Shown piece by piece: positions 44,862 to 55,093 of a stretch of 64,000 nucleotides of DNA. The position numbers and the translations under genes are program-made. Source of the DNA: Aquibium microcysteis (GTDB lineage: Bacteria; Pseudomonadota; Alphaproteobacteria; Rhizobiales; Rhizobiaceae); contig NZ_CP061080.1 in NCBI RefSeq assembly GCF_014495845.1, positions 5,260,001-5,324,000 of the forward strand, read 5' to 3'. The notes under the pieces are model-generated. The model was not told the DNA's origin. It ran no database searches and worked only from the letters and a program-made list of their open reading frames with translations. Numbering within the stretch: position 1 is the first letter of the stretch; each line of letters opens with the position of its first letter.

Positions 44862-46574
44862 TTAGAACAGGAAATACCGCTGCGCCATCGGCAGCACGGT
44901 TGCCGGCGGGCAGGTCAGCAGTTCGCCGTCGGCGCGCACCTCGTAGGTTTCCGAATCCACTTCGATGTGCGGCATGGCGTCGTTGAGGATCATCGAGCGC
45001 TTGCCGATGCCGCCGCGGGTGTTTTCGACCGCGACCATGGCCTTGTCGACGCCGAGCCGCTGCTTCAGACCGGCGTCGAGCGCGGCCTTCGAGACGAAGG
45101 TGACGGAGGAGTTGGTGATCGCCTTGCCGAAGGCGCCGAACATCGGCCGCATGTGGACGGGCTGCGGGGTGGGGATCGAGGCGTTGGGGTCGCCCATGGG
45201 GGCAGCCGCGATCGACCCGCCGATCAGCACCATGTCGGGCTTCACGCCGAAGAAGGCCGGGTTCCAGATGACGATGTCGGCACGCTTGCCGACCTCGAGG
45301 GAGCCGATCTCCTTGGACAGGCCGTGCGCGATGGCCGGATTGATCGTATACTTGGCAATGTAGCGGCGGGCGCGGAGATTGTCGTTTTCTCCGGTCTCCT
45401 CCTTCAGCCGCCCGCGCTGGCGCTTCATCTTGTCGGCGGTCTGCCATGTGCGGATGATCACCTCGCCGATGCGGCCCATGGCCTGGCTGTCCGACGAGAT
45501 GATGGAGAAGGCGCCCATGTCGTGCAGGATGTCTTCCGCTGCGATCGTCTCCTTGCGGATGCGGCTTTCGGCGAAGGCGATGTCCTCGGGGATCGACGGC
45601 GACAGGTGGTGGCAGACCATCAGCATGTCGAGATGCTCGGCGATGGTGTTGACCGTGTAGGGCCGCGTCGGATTGGTCGAGGACGGAATGACGTTGGGCA
45701 GCCCGCAGACCTTGATGATGTCGGGCGCGTGGCCGCCGCCGGCACCTTCGGTGTGGAAGGCGTGGATGGTGCGGCCCTTGATGGCGGCCACCGTATTCTC
45801 CACGAAGCCGCTTTCGTTCAGCGTGTCGGTGTGGATCATGACCTGCACGTCGTAGGCGTCGGCCACCGACAGGCAGCAGTCGATGGCGGCCGGCGTCGTG
45901 CCCCAGTCTTCGTGCAGCTTCAGGGCGCAGGCGCCGCCGAGCACCATCTCCTCCAGCGCCGCAGGCAGGGAGGCATTGCCCTTGGCCGACAGACCGATGT
46001 TCATCGGGAAGGCGTCGAAGGACTGGATCATGCGGCCGATGTGCCAGGGGCCGGGCGTGCAGGTGGTGGCGAGCGTGCCATGGGCCGGGCCGGTGCCGCC
46101 GCCGAGCATGGTGGTCAGTCCCGCCATCAGCGCCTCCTCGATCTGCTGCGGGCAGATGAAGTGGATGTGCGCGTCGAAGCCGCCGGCCGTGACGATCTTG
46201 CCCTCGCCGGCAATGGCCTCCGTGCCCGGACCGACGATGATGCTGACGCCCGGCTGGGTGTCGGGGTTGCCGGCCTTGCCGATGGCGTGGATGCGGCCGT
46301 CGCGCAGGCCGATGTCGGCCTTGTAGATCCCGGTGTGGTCGAAGATCAGCGCGTTGGTGATGACGGTGTCGACGGCGCCCGCCGCGCGCGTCACCTGGCT
46401 CTGGCCCATCCCGTCGCGGATCACCTTGCCGCCGCCGAACTTCACCTCCTCGCCGTAGACGGTCAGATCCTTCTCGACTTCGATGAACAGTTCGGTGTCG
46501 GCCAGCCGCACCCTGTCGCCCGTGGTGGGGCCGAACATCTGGGCATAGGCGGAACGGATGATGCGTGCGGGCAT
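44862..46574 (-). CDS. ureC: Urease subunit alpha
   Basis: 570 residues. The nickel-bridging carbamylated Lys is in [12 protein letters not shown]; nickel His residues are in [24 protein letters not shown] and [16 protein letters not shown]. The mobile flap has MVCHHLSP with the catalytic His, and SSDSQAMGR gives the Asp ligand. It hydrolyses urea to ammonia and carbamate. It is separated from ureB by two plus-strand genes, so it needs its own promoter in 46575-46726. Confidence 0.97.
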   Translation of the reverse strand: MPARIIRSAYAQMFGPTTGDRVRLADTELFIEVEKDLTVYGEEVKFGGGKVIRDGMGQSQVTRAAGAVDTVITNALIFDHTGIYKADIGLRDGRIHAIGKAGNPDTQPGVSIIVGPGTEAIAGEGKIVTAGGFDAHIHFICPQQIEEALMAGLTTMLGGGTGPAHGTLATTCTPGPWHIGRMIQSFDAFPMNIGLSAKGNASLPAALEEMVLGGACALKLHEDWGTTPAAIDCCLSVADAYDVQVMIHTDTLNESGFVENTVAAIKGRTIHAFHTEGAGGGHAPDIIKVCGLPNVIPSSTNPTRPYTVNTIAEHLDMLMVCHHLSPSIPEDIAFAESRIRKETIAAEDILHDMGAFSIISSDSQAMGRIGEVIIRTWQTADKMKRQRGRLKEETGENDNLRARRYIAKYTINPAIAHGLSKEIGSLEVGKRADIVIWNPAFFGVKPDMVLIGGSIAAAPMGDPNASIPTPQPVHMRPMFGAFGKAITNSSVTFVSKAALDAGLKQRLGVDKAMVAVENTRGGIGKRSMILNDAMPHIEVDSETYEVRADGELLTCPPATVLPMAQRYFLF

Positions 46575-46726
46575 GGTCGGTCCCTTCAGAACGGTGAGGA
46601 GCCGGAGAGATTTCTCCCGGTCCGATTGACGCAGAGGTAAGGTGCGGCATAGTTGCGCACGTCAGCAGCCAGAAATGCACGTAATGCGGGAAATCCCGCC
46701 GCGCGTTCAAGCCACCGGAGGAAAAA

Positions 46727-47569
46727 GTGTACACGAGGACAATCACCGCGATACTGATCGCGATCGGCGGCGCCGCGGCCGCGCAGGCCGAGACCCCGGT
46801 GGAACGCGGCGAATACCTGGTCCGAGGCATCGCCGGTTGCGGCAACTGCCACACGCCGATGGGACCGGACGGCTTCGTCATGCAGCAGGAACTCGCCGGC
46901 CGACTCGTCGAGGACAACCCGCTCTTCACCGCCTACGCCCCGAACATCACGCCCGCCGGCCGCATCGCGCACTGGTCGGACGAGGAACTGGCCCGCGCGA
47001 TCCGCGAGGGCATCCGCCCGGATGGCAGCCTGATCGGCCCGCCGATGCCGTTCACCATGTATCGCGGGCTCGGCGACGACGATCTCAATGCCATCGTGGC
47101 GTTCCTGCGCACGCTGCCGGCCGTCGACAATACCGTTCCCGCATCCACCTACCGCATCCCGCTGCCCCCGGCCTATGGTCCTCCGGTCGAAAGCGTGACC
47201 GCGCCGGAACGCGGCGTCACGGCCGCCTATGGCGAATATCTGGCTGGTCCGGTTGCCCACTGCATGGAGTGCCACACGCCGATGGGTCCGCAGGGCCTGC
47301 TGCTCGAGACCTCGCTCGGCCAGGGCGGCTTCGAGTTCCATGGTCCGTGGGGTACGTCCGTGGCGGCCAACATCACGCCCCACGAGGACGGTATCGCCGG
47401 CTACTCCGACGATGAACTGAAGGCGATGATCACCAAGGGCGTGCGGCCCGACGGCACGCCGATGTTCCCGCCCATGCCCTACGGCCTGCTCGCCCGCATG
47501 TCGGCGGAGGATCTCGACGCCATCGTGCTCTATCTGCGCAGCCTGCCGCCGCTGCCCGACGCGCAGTAG
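46727..47569 (+). CDS. Diheme cytochrome c
   Basis: 280 residues from a GTG with GGAGG 6 nt upstream. A Sec signal (TITAILIAIGGAAAAQA) precedes two cytochrome c domains, with heme sites CGNCHTPMG near residue 38 and CMECHTPMG near residue 180. Each domain repeats WSDEELARAIREGIRPDGS or YSDDELKAMITKGVRPDGT, showing internal duplication, and each has a Met-containing PPMP ligand loop. It resembles subunits that accept electrons from periplasmic dehydrogenases. It lies on the plus strand between ureC and ureB. Confidence 0.9.
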   Translation: MYTRTITAILIAIGGAAAAQAETPVERGEYLVRGIAGCGNCHTPMGPDGFVMQQELAGRLVEDNPLFTAYAPNITPAGRIAHWSDEELARAIREGIRPDGSLIGPPMPFTMYRGLGDDDLNAIVAFLRTLPAVDNTVPASTYRIPLPPAYGPPVESVTAPERGVTAAYGEYLAGPVAHCMECHTPMGPQGLLLETSLGQGGFEFHGPWGTSVAANITPHEDGIAGYSDDELKAMITKGVRPDGTPMFPPMPYGLLARMSAEDLDAIVLYLRSLPPLPDAQ

Positions 47570-47692
47570 TCCGGTCTTCGGGTCGCTTCCGGACCCGCCG
47601 GGAACCATCCGGCGGGTTCCCTCGTTCGGGTCCGAGGCTCCCGTGCCCTGTGCTCGCGGGATCTCTCGACCGTCCCAGCGAAGGAGAACGGC

Positions 47693-48181
47693 TTGACCCG
47701 ATACGATCCAGGAACGCGCTTTGCGCGGATGGCGCTTGCGGCATCGCTTGCGGCCGGGCTGACGACGTTCCCGGCCGCAGCCCAGGGGCTCGACGCGCCC
47801 GAGGCAATCGATTCGATCGTCCAGTCCGACGTTCACGAGGAAGAGGCCGAGGCCGGCGCCGATGCCGCCAAGGTGATCGCGGCGATCGAGAAGGCGGGGC
47901 AGTCGGCCAGCGACGTGCGCAAGGTGACCGTGCTCGACCGGCTCGACATCGTCTTTCTGGCGGACGCCGCGGCGACCGAAGGCGGGCCGCCGCCCGAGAT
48001 CGCCGAGAAGCTGGCCGAGCATGGCGAAGATATCGAGACGCTGCGGCGCGAGCTTACCGGCAACGCCATGCTGTTCCATGCCATCGATTCGCGGAACATC
48101 CTTCCCCAGGACGTGCTGGGCATCGAGTTCGACGACGACCGCGGTGCGGTGATCTACGCCGCCGCGAGGCCCGCCAGCTGA
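47693..48181 (+). CDS. Exported protein, unknown
   Basis: 162 residues from a TTG with AAGGAGA 6 nt upstream. The signal peptide RMALAASLAAGLTTFPAAAQG leads to an acidic mature protein (SDVHEEEAEAGADAAKV) and a C-terminal part that may be alpha/beta (VRKVTVLDRLDIVFLAD). I recognise no family. It follows the cytochrome gene by 123 nt. Together they form a plus-strand insert between ureC and ureB. Confidence 0.65.
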   Translation: MTRYDPGTRFARMALAASLAAGLTTFPAAAQGLDAPEAIDSIVQSDVHEEEAEAGADAAKVIAAIEKAGQSASDVRKVTVLDRLDIVFLADAAATEGGPPPEIAEKLAEHGEDIETLRRELTGNAMLFHAIDSRNILPQDVLGIEFDDDRGAVIYAAARPAS

Positions 48182-48226
48182 CGGGTCTCGGGCGTGACCG
48201 CCGCTGGCTGCGCCCGCCTGCCCCAT

Positions 48227-48532
48227 TCAGAGCTTCCCCATCACCTTCTGCTGGAAGCCGTACACGGTGCGTCCGCCCGACAGGGGCACCAGCGTGACGT
48301 CGCGCTCTTGTCCGGGCTCGAACCGCACCGCTGTGCCCGATGCGATGTCGAGCCGCATCCCGCGCGCCTTCTCGCGGTCGAAGCGCAGGCCTTCATTCGT
48401 CTCGAAGAAATGATAGTGGCTGCCGACCTGGATCGGCCGGTCGCCGGTGTTGGCGACCTTCAGCGTCACGGTCGGCCGGCCGGCGTTGAGTTCGATCTCG
48501 CCGGCGGCGGTGATGATCTCTCCGGGGATCAT
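48227..48532 (-). CDS. ureB: Urease subunit beta
   Basis: 101 residues. [20 protein letters not shown] is the canonical start; [20 protein letters not shown] and [21 protein letters not shown] are conserved. It is the small structural subunit between UreA and UreC. It follows ureJ by 11 nt. Its usual partner gene ureC lies 1.65 kb away past two opposite-strand genes, an unusual split. Confidence 0.95.
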   Translation of the reverse strand: MIPGEIITAAGEIELNAGRPTVTLKVANTGDRPIQVGSHYHFFETNEGLRFDREKARGMRLDIASGTAVRFEPGQERDVTLVPLSGGRTVYGFQQKVMGKL

Positions 48533-48543
48533 GGCGCCACTCC

Positions 48544-49146
48544 TCAGCCGGCCAGCGCCAGCCAGATGCCGCCCAGAGCGGCGGCACCGCCGGCAAGCCG
48601 GGTCGCCAGACGCCCGCTCGCCGTGCCGAAGGCCTTGCCCAGCAGCAGACCGGCGGCCACGCCCGCCGCGTGCAGCAGCGCCGTGGCGACGGCGAAGCCC
48701 ACGGCGTAGGACCAGGCGCCGGCCTCGCCGATCTCGCCGCCATGGGCATGGCCGTGGAAGAAGGCGAAGAAGCCGACCATGGCCATCGCCAGCACCGTCC
48801 GGACGTTCAGCGCGACGGCGGCGAGCAGTCCGATCACGACGACGGACGCCAGGATCACTGGTTCCACGAAGGGCAGCGGCAGGTCCAGCATCGCGGCGGC
48901 GAATCCCAGGATCATCGTGCCGACGAAGGCGGAAGGCACCAGCCAGAGCGCGCGCCGGTCGGTCGCCTGCGCGAGCAGCGCCGCCCACAGGCCGACCGCT
49001 ACCATCGCCAGGATGTGATCGGTCCCGAACAGGGGATGCGAGAAACCGGCGGCGAAGGAGCCGTGGGCCACAGGATCGAGGTGAGCGAAGGCCGGCGAGG
49101 CGGTCAGGCCGAGCAGGGCGGCGGTTGCGGCAAGTTTCCGGATCAT
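48544..49146 (-). CDS. HupE/UreJ family nickel transporter
   Basis: 200 residues from [21 protein letters not shown], a signal peptide followed by [27 protein letters not shown], the HupE/UreJ signature with potential Ni-binding His and Asp. [12 protein letters not shown] near residue 133 is the second motif. About six membrane segments follow. It should bring Ni2+ (or Co2+) into the cell for urease. Confidence 0.9.
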   Translation of the reverse strand: MIRKLAATAALLGLTASPAFAHLDPVAHGSFAAGFSHPLFGTDHILAMVAVGLWAALLAQATDRRALWLVPSAFVGTMILGFAAAMLDLPLPFVEPVILASVVVIGLLAAVALNVRTVLAMAMVGFFAFFHGHAHGGEIGEAGAWSYAVGFAVATALLHAAGVAAGLLLGKAFGTASGRLATRLAGGAAALGGIWLALAG

Positions 49147-49174
49147 GGGTCCCTCTTCGGTCTGGTCGGTGGCG

Positions 49175-49432
49175 TCAGGCGGCGCGGCCGGCAGGCGCGC
49201 AGCCTTCGGCCTTGAGAATGCGGGCGGCGGATGGCGGGTATTTCGACAGGAGCCGGGCCGGCCGGATCGGCCGCGGCACGAAGCCGCCGCCGCAGTTGGG
49301 GCAGGCGTCCGCGAGAACGCCATGAGCGCAGTCGGCACAGAAGGTGCATTCGAAGCTGCAGATCATGGCGTCGGCGGCATCGGGCGGCAGATCCCGGTCG
49401 CAGCATTCGCAGTTGGGTCTCAGTTCCAGCAT
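49175..49432 (-). CDS. DUF1272 Cys-rich protein
   Basis: 85 residues. MLELRPNCECCDRDLPPD, FECTFCADCAHGVL and CPNCGGGFVPRP are the DUF1272 pattern, with eight Cys that could hold two zinc ions. The function is unknown. It lies between ureA and ureJ, a placement that might tie it to metal handling, though DUF1272 genes are common elsewhere. Confidence 0.88.
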   Translation of the reverse strand: MLELRPNCECCDRDLPPDAADAMICSFECTFCADCAHGVLADACPNCGGGFVPRPIRPARLLSKYPPSAARILKAEGCAPAGRAA

Positions 49433-49457
49433 CGCGCGCTCCTGTCGGCCGGCGGTC

Positions 49458-49760
49458 CTACCGAATGGGCTCGTGCACGGTGACGAGCTTGGTGCCGTCC
49501 GGGAACGTCGCCTCCACCTGCACGTCGTGGATCATCTCGGCGATGCCCTCCATCACCTGCTCCCGGGTGACGACGTGGGCGCCGGCCTCCATCAGCTCGG
49601 CGACCGAACGCCCGTCCCGCGCGCCTTCCACGACGAAGTCGGTGATCAGCGCGATGGCTTCGGGATGGTTGAGCTTGACGCCGCGCTCGAGGCGTCGGCG
49701 CGCCACCATCGCCGCCATCGAAACGAGAAGCTTGTCCTTTTCACGCGGCGTCAGAATCAT
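49458..49760 (-). CDS. ureA: Urease subunit gamma
   Basis: 100 residues, the exact family length. [27 protein letters not shown] and the ending [24 protein letters not shown] are canonical. It is the smallest structural subunit. It follows ureD by 10 nt on the same strand, so the two are co-transcribed. Confidence 0.96.
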   Translation of the reverse strand: MILTPREKDKLLVSMAAMVARRRLERGVKLNHPEAIALITDFVVEGARDGRSVAELMEAGAHVVTREQVMEGIAEMIHDVQVEATFPDGTKLVTVHEPIR

Positions 49761-49770
49761 GCATCCGTCC

Positions 49771-50610
49771 CTAGATTGACCACACTTTGGGCAGCCCTGC
49801 CGCTCCGTTGAGCATATGGAGCAGCGGTATCAGCCGCTTGCGAAGGCCGTATCCGTCCTCGGCGATCAGTCTCGCAAGAAGCTTGCCAGTCTCGCCCACC
49901 CGCCAGGCGCTGGCCCCGCCCGTCGGGCCGACGAGGGTGCGGACCCGGTCGAGGAGGTCTTCGGCATCGTCGCGCAGCACCAGCACGGTCGCGACGGCGC
50001 AGGCCCCGCCGGTCCCCGCGTGCGGCGCCAGCCGGCCGGGCACGTCGGGGCCGATGGCGAAGTCCTCGGCATGGACGAGACGCCCGCCGCTGCGGATGCG
50101 CCAGCGGTCGCGAAACAGGCCGCGCCGCAGCGTCTCTCCCATGGTGAGACGGCCGAACAGTGTCGATTCCACGATCAGCCCGCGCGCGCCGACGGCGAAG
50201 TCGGCAGAGATCGTGCGCCGGAAGGCCGAGCCGTCGAACAGGATCGTTTCCTGCGGCAGCCAGGCGAGGCTCGCCCCGGCGCCGACGTCGAGCGCGATGG
50301 TCGAGGTGGCATCGCCGCCACAGGAGCGGTACACCTTCTCGCAGGCCTGCGTGGTCACCGACGCATGCGCTCCGTCTGCCACCGTGACCGTCCACGCCAG
50401 ACGGTCACCGCCCGTCAGACCGCCGGCCGTGTTGATGAGCACGGCCTCGAGCGGGTCGCCGGCGCCCTGCGGCAGCCTGATCTTGGCGGCACCCTCCTGG
50501 AACAGCCGTTCGATGCGCGTGCGGCCGACGCGCCGGCGCACGTGCAGCGCCCCGCGGGCATCGACCCTCTGTTCGGCCAGTGCGGCCCCGATTGCGCCTT
50601 CGAACGACAT
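49771..50610 (-). CDS. ureD: Urease accessory protein UreD (UreH)
   Basis: 279 residues from [14 protein letters not shown] behind [35 protein letters not shown] and [16 protein letters not shown] are UreD blocks. It binds apo-urease directly and, with UreF and UreG, lets nickel through. It is the first gene of the urease cluster; its promoter shares 50611-50761 with the divergent acyl carrier protein gene. Confidence 0.95.
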   Translation of the reverse strand: MSFEGAIGAALAEQRVDARGALHVRRRVGRTRIERLFQEGAAKIRLPQGAGDPLEAVLINTAGGLTGGDRLAWTVTVADGAHASVTTQACEKVYRSCGGDATSTIALDVGAGASLAWLPQETILFDGSAFRRTISADFAVGARGLIVESTLFGRLTMGETLRRGLFRDRWRIRSGGRLVHAEDFAIGPDVPGRLAPHAGTGGACAVATVLVLRDDAEDLLDRVRTLVGPTGGASAWRVGETGKLLARLIAEDGYGLRKRLIPLLHMLNGAAGLPKVWSI

Positions 50611-50761
50611 CCGGCCCCTCCGTCGGAACGCACGATAGCGATTGCGCCGGGCCTGTCGAGCCGGGTCGCCGGATGTTCCAGGCGCGGCTTCCGGAAGCTG
50701 CGGCGTTGTACATGCCGTGTCGAGCGGCTAGAACTCGACCGGGAGCGAGGAGGATCGGGGT

Positions 50762-51043
50762 ATGGAAAACGGGATGGAGCCAATGAGTGACGATATTTCC
50801 AGCCGCATCATCGGCCGCATTGCCTCGCATGCGCAGCCGGATGCGGGCGAGATCACGCTGGACACGGAGCTTTCCGCGCTCGGCATTCATTCGCTCGAAC
50901 TGACGGAAATCATTTTCGACATCGAGGACGACTACGGAATCGAGGTCGAGATGAACACGGCCGATGCATGGAGCAACCTGCGCAACGTCGGCGACATCGT
51001 CGAAGCGGTCCGCGGCCTCGTCGAGGCAAAAAAGACAGCATGA
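50762..51043 (+). CDS. Acyl carrier protein (NodF-like)
   Basis: 93 residues from an ATG with AGGAGGA 8 nt upstream; MSDD seven codons later is the alternative start. The phosphopantetheine Ser is in [17 protein letters not shown]. The long pI-lowering acidic helix after it is typical. The stop overlaps the ketosynthase start (ATGA). A dedicated ACP-ketosynthase pair is the arrangement of nodFE, which make special fatty acids for Nod factors, but no other nod gene or nod box is seen. Confidence 0.88.
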   Translation: MENGMEPMSDDISSRIIGRIASHAQPDAGEITLDTELSALGIHSLELTEIIFDIEDDYGIEVEMNTADAWSNLRNVGDIVEAVRGLVEAKKTA

Positions 51044-52257
51044 GCAGGCCGCGCATCGTCATCACCGGCCTTGGCGGGCTCTGCTCGCTGGGAACCGACG
51101 CAGCGTCCATCTGGACGGCCATGAAGCAGGGCGTCGTCGGCATCGGGCCGATCACCACGGTGCCGATGCGCGATCTCAAGGTCACGATCGGAGCCGAGAT
51201 CAAGGCTCTGCCGTACCACGGCATCGACCACCGGCAGATGACGACGATGGACCGCTTCAGCCTGCTGGCGGCCATCGCGGCGGGCGAAGCCATCCGCCAG
51301 TCCGGGCTCGAGGTCACCGCGCAGAACGCGACGCGGATCGGCGCGGTCGTCGGGACCGGCGTCTGCGGCTGGGAGGCCATCGAGGAGAACTACCGGGCGC
51401 TGCTGCTCGAGAACAAGCCCCGCGCCGGCATCTTCACCGTGCCGCGGGTGATGCCGGGCGCGCCGGCGGGGCAGGTGTCGCTGGTTCACGGCATGCGCGG
51501 ACCGGTGTTCGGCGTGACGTCGGCCTGCTCCTCGTCAAACCACGCCTTCATCGCCGCGATGGACCAGCTCCGCTCCGGCCGTGCCGACGTCATGCTGGCC
51601 GGCGGTACCGACGCGCCCATCATCTGGGGCGTCATGAAGGCCTGGGAATCGCTCCGCGTGCTGGCGAAGGAGGCCTGCCGGCCGTTCTCGGCCGATCGCG
51701 ACGGTCTGGTGCTCGGCGAAGGCTCGGCGATCGCCGTCCTGGAGACGCTCGAGCATGCGCAGGCGCGCGGCGCCACGATCCTGGCCGAACTCGCCGGCGG
51801 CGGCATGTCGGCCGACGCCTCCGACATCGTCTCGCCGACGGTCGACGGACAGGCCTTCGCCATCCGCTCCTGCCTCGACGATGCCGGGCTGGCGCCGCAG
51901 GACGTCGACTACATCAACGCGCATGGCACGGCCACCAGGATGAACGACGCGACGGAGACGAAGGCTCTTCAGACAGTCTTCGGCGATCACCTTCCCGCAA
52001 TCGCGGTCTCGTCGACCAAGTCCATGCACGCACATTGTCTTGGGGCCTCGGGCGCTCTCGAGCTGATCGCCTGCGTCAACGCCGTCCGCGAAGGCGTCAT
52101 CCCGCCCACCATGGGCTACCGTGTCGCCGATCCCGACTGTCCGCTCGACGTGACGCCGAACGAGGCGCGCCGCCGGCCGGTCCGTGCGGCGGTCAGCAAT
52201 TCCTTTGCCTTCGGCGGCACCAATGCCGTCGTGGCGGTAAAGGCCTTCGGCGGCTGA
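51040..52257 (+). CDS. Beta-ketoacyl-ACP synthase (FabF/NodE type)
   Basis: 405 residues. The active-site Cys is in [13 protein letters not shown] near residue 165, the first His in [12 protein letters not shown] near 300 and the second in [14 protein letters not shown] near 335. The last differs from the usual KSMTGHxxGA at two positions but keeps the His. It elongates an acyl chain on the ACP encoded just before it. It resembles NodE and a polyketide-like KAS used for unusual lipids. The product is unknown. Confidence 0.9.
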   Translation: MSRPRIVITGLGGLCSLGTDAASIWTAMKQGVVGIGPITTVPMRDLKVTIGAEIKALPYHGIDHRQMTTMDRFSLLAAIAAGEAIRQSGLEVTAQNATRIGAVVGTGVCGWEAIEENYRALLLENKPRAGIFTVPRVMPGAPAGQVSLVHGMRGPVFGVTSACSSSNHAFIAAMDQLRSGRADVMLAGGTDAPIIWGVMKAWESLRVLAKEACRPFSADRDGLVLGEGSAIAVLETLEHAQARGATILAELAGGGMSADASDIVSPTVDGQAFAIRSCLDDAGLAPQDVDYINAHGTATRMNDATETKALQTVFGDHLPAIAVSSTKSMHAHCLGASGALELIACVNAVREGVIPPTMGYRVADPDCPLDVTPNEARRRPVRAAVSNSFAFGGTNAVVAVKAFGG

Positions 52258-52381
52258 CCGGCACGGCGGTGCCGGACTGTTCATCAACGGGCGCCGCGGC
52301 CGTCATTGCTCCGGCGCACGCACCCGGGCATGATCTCCGCCATCGACGGCCGACGTCCCCTTTCTCTTTCCGGAGACCCTC

Positions 52382-53086
52382 ATGACCGACCTGTCTGCGT
52401 TCGCGATCTCCCGCGCCTATCCCGCGCAGCATCCTGATCGACTGCAACTCTACTCCTTCCCGACCCCGAACGGCATCAAGGTTTCGGCCATGCTGGAGGA
52501 GATCGGCCTCCCGTACGAGCCGCACCTCGTCAACATCATGAAGAACGAGACCTGGACGCCCGACTTCCTGGCGCTCAACCCCAACGGCAAGATCCCCGCG
52601 ATCATCGATCCCGCCGGTCCGGGCGGCAAGCCGCTGCCTTTGTTCGAGTCCGGTGCGATCCTGGTCTATCTGGCCGAGAAAACCGGCAGGCTGATGCCGC
52701 AGGACCCGGCCGGCCGCTACGAGACCATGCAGTGGGTGTTTTTCCAGATGGGCGGCCTGGGGCCGATGTTCGGCCAGCTCGGCTACTTCTTCAAGTTCGC
52801 CGGCACCGCCATCGAGGACAAGCGCCCGCTGGAGCGGTACGTCGCCGAGAGCAAGCGCCTGATGGGCGTGCTCGAGACGCGGCTGGACGGCCGGACCTGG
52901 ATCATGGGCGACGACTATACGATCGCCGACCTGGCGATCTTCCCCTGGGTTCGGACGGTCAAGGAGTTCTACGGGGCCGGCGCAGTCACCGGGCTCGACA
53001 CCTCGGTCAACGTGCTCGCCTGGCTCGAGCGCTGCATGGCGCGTCCCGCGAGCCAGGCGGCGCTGAACATTCCCGCCCGTCCCTGA
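52382..53086 (+). CDS. Glutathione S-transferase (Nu class-like)
   Basis: 234 residues. LQLYSFPTPNGIKVSAMLEEIGLPYE and LNPNGKIPAIIDP are the glutathione-binding half; ESGAILVYLAEKTGRLMP follows. The Thr/Asn of TPNG fits the Nu class (YghU/YfcG), which has disulfide-bond oxidoreductase activity. The helical half has MGDDYTIADLAIFPW. It appears monocistronic. Confidence 0.9.
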   Translation: MTDLSAFAISRAYPAQHPDRLQLYSFPTPNGIKVSAMLEEIGLPYEPHLVNIMKNETWTPDFLALNPNGKIPAIIDPAGPGGKPLPLFESGAILVYLAEKTGRLMPQDPAGRYETMQWVFFQMGGLGPMFGQLGYFFKFAGTAIEDKRPLERYVAESKRLMGVLETRLDGRTWIMGDDYTIADLAIFPWVRTVKEFYGAGAVTGLDTSVNVLAWLERCMARPASQAALNIPARP

Positions 53087-53105
53087 AGGTCCGGGGGCGA
53101 GGGTG

Positions 53106-53127
53106 CGGTCCGGCGCAGGCCGGACCG
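53106..53127. terminator. Hairpin between convergent GST and hydrolase genes
   Basis: CGGTCCGG (53106-53113) pairs with CCGGACCG (53120-53127) around a 6-nt loop. It abuts the hydrolase stop at 53128. No T-run on either side, so termination is likely but not certain; it would serve both strands. Confidence 0.5.
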
Positions 53128-54900
53128 TCAGTTGCCGCCGAACAGCTTCTGCAGCGCGGCCTCGAGCCTGCTCCGCTCCTCGCGGTCGATCGTCGGCGGC
53201 ATGATGAAGCGGTTCATGAACAGCCGGGCGTCGCTGGCGGAGGTGACCGCGCCCTGCCGCAGCAGCGACAGCGTCGACAGCAGCGCGTCGCCGTCGCATT
53301 CCGCGGGGGAATACTGCCAGTATGACCCCTGCTCGCCCTGCGCCTGCTTCATCCCGCAGCGCTGGCCGGGCGGTGCGTCCCGCCAGAACAGCGACAGGAT
53401 GTCCGTCAGCGCCGAAGGGTTGTTGGCGTAGTAGCTGTGCTTCAGCATGTCTTCGCCAATCTCGGTCATGTCGATGCTGTCCACATCGGCCACGTGCAGG
53501 ATGCCGCGTCCACCCTGTCCGGCGCGCGGCGAATCGCCATGCAGCCGCCGCGACACCGCAAGCGCCCAGTCCTTGTTGGAAGCATAGAGCGTGATGCGGC
53601 GCGCCGCCACACGGATGGTCTTCATCATCTCGGCGAAGAGCCCGGCATCGAGGTCGGGCGCGGTGAACAGCACCTGGTCGAAGGCGGGCTGCGCGCCTTT
53701 GTAGCGCAGCGCGAAGAGCTCCAGCGCGTCGGTCAGGGCCCGGTTGCCCATCGAGTGCGCGATCAGATGGATGCGCTGCGCGCCCGACTTCGCCACCACG
53801 TCCTCCAGGAACCGGCTGAGCCGGCGGCCGCTGAGGTTCACCACCGCCGTGTCGGCGATGTAGGACAGCAGCGAGGAGCGGGACGGCCAGGAGTAGAGGA
53901 TCGGCAGGCCGTCGAAATTCATGTCGTAGGCCATCTGCGCCGTGCGTTGAGCTGCCTCGTGGAACGGCACGTTGAAGCCGTGGACGAAGACGAAGGCCTC
54001 CGCCTTGCCGGTCTCCGCGACCTGTGCGCGCATCTCGGCGAACACCGCCTCGTCCGCCGCCGGCGTCACCGACAGCAGCACGATGTGGCGCTCCGGATCC
54101 TCGCGGAAGTCGAAGGTCCATATCGACGGCTTCTCGATCCGACCCGGCTTGTGAGCCTCGGGAATGCTGACTGTCGCAGTCCCGAGCTCCAGCTCGCCGC
54201 GCTCCCCGCCATAGACCTTCGCCGGCAGCGTTTCCCCGGTGCGCGCCCGGTCGGTCGCGTAGAAGATCCTGACGGTCGAATAGCCGGCGTCCGGGTCGAG
54301 GTCGAAGCTGCGGCCCGTCTCCGCGAGGCGGTCGGTCTCCCGGGCATGGTCCTCGGCGACCGCACGGGCGCGCTCGGCCGCCTCCGGGTCGCCGATCGCG
54401 GCGAGCCTGTCGAGGAGCGGCTGGACCGTGCCGGCGAGGCCGGCCGCCCGCGCGACGGCGAGCGCCCGTTCCAGCGCGTCGACGGCCTCGCCTGCGCGGC
54501 CCGCCGCGATCAGGTCGCCCGCCGCGGCGTCCAGCACCAGGATGAGGTCGGGCGCATTCTTCCCGTCTTCGGCAGCGATCAGTTCGGCGAGTGACAGCCG
54601 GGTCGCGGCGGCCTGCGCAGGCCGCCCGGCCTCGGCCTCGATTTCGGCCTTCTGCTCCAGCAGGTCGCGGCGGTTGCGGGTGTCAGCCTCCTCGGCGAGC
54701 GCGGCCGACAGCAGCGCGATTGCGCCGTCGGGATCGTCGGCGGCGAGCCTCTGCGACAGGGCGACGCCCAGCAACGGATCGGCCGCGGAGGCGGGCAGCG
54801 GCGCGGCCGCGACGAATGCGGCAAGCGCAGCCGCGGCGGCGAGGCGAAGTCCATCCGCTGCACGTCGAGTCGAGATGTTGAACATGCCGCGCGCCCACAT
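53128..54900 (-). CDS. Alpha/beta hydrolase, DUF900 type, exported
   Basis: 590 residues. A signal peptide (LAAAAALAAFVAAAPLPASA) precedes a helical tetratricopeptide-like segment at about 50-190 (DDPDGAIALLSAALAEEAD). The DUF900 hydrolase domain (about 205-500) has TVRIFYATDRART, AFVFVHGFNVPFHEAA and the nucleophile IAHSMGNRALTD. It is probably a periplasmic or surface esterase. The N-terminal repeat-like part may bind a partner. Substrate unknown. Start 54900 or MFNIST at 54885. Confidence 0.85.
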   Translation of the reverse strand: MWARGMFNISTRRAADGLRLAAAAALAAFVAAAPLPASAADPLLGVALSQRLAADDPDGAIALLSAALAEEADTRNRRDLLEQKAEIEAEAGRPAQAAATRLSLAELIAAEDGKNAPDLILVLDAAAGDLIAAGRAGEAVDALERALAVARAAGLAGTVQPLLDRLAAIGDPEAAERARAVAEDHARETDRLAETGRSFDLDPDAGYSTVRIFYATDRARTGETLPAKVYGGERGELELGTATVSIPEAHKPGRIEKPSIWTFDFREDPERHIVLLSVTPAADEAVFAEMRAQVAETGKAEAFVFVHGFNVPFHEAAQRTAQMAYDMNFDGLPILYSWPSRSSLLSYIADTAVVNLSGRRLSRFLEDVVAKSGAQRIHLIAHSMGNRALTDALELFALRYKGAQPAFDQVLFTAPDLDAGLFAEMMKTIRVAARRITLYASNKDWALAVSRRLHGDSPRAGQGGRGILHVADVDSIDMTEIGEDMLKHSYYANNPSALTDILSLFWRDAPPGQRCGMKQAQGEQGSYWQYSPAECDGDALLSTLSLLRQGAVTSASDARLFMNRFIMPPTIDREERSRLEAALQKLFGGN

Positions 54901-55036
54901 GACGAGTTGGCCGGAAGTGACTGAGCCTGACGGTATAGACAGTGCGGGTCAAGAACGTCGTGAGTATGACGGGGCAATGGTCGCGTATCTGCGGGCATGC
55001 GGGCTGGTCGCGACGCACCACCCGGTCTTCAGATGC

Positions 55037-55073
55037 GAAGAAGGGCGCGGCCTCGCCGGCCGCGCCCTTCTTC
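55037..55073 (-). terminator. Terminator-like hairpin downstream of csbD
   Basis: GAAGAAGGGCGCGGCC (55037-55052) pairs with the segment ending 55073 across a short loop; the stem is about 16 bp. On the minus strand the 3' arm ends CCCTTCTTC, giving only a partial T-run. It lies 20 nt after the csbD stop. Confidence 0.7.
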
Positions 55074-55093
55074 TGCGGGACGAAGGCTGCCGC

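Noticed and set aside
50611..50761. nod box before the ACP-ketosynthase pair
   Set aside because: No long conserved nod-box pattern could be recognised, so Nod factor synthesis is not claimed.
52193..54121. 642-codon minus-strand frame crossing the GST gene
   Set aside because: It overlaps both GST and the DUF900 hydrolase in another frame and has no motif.
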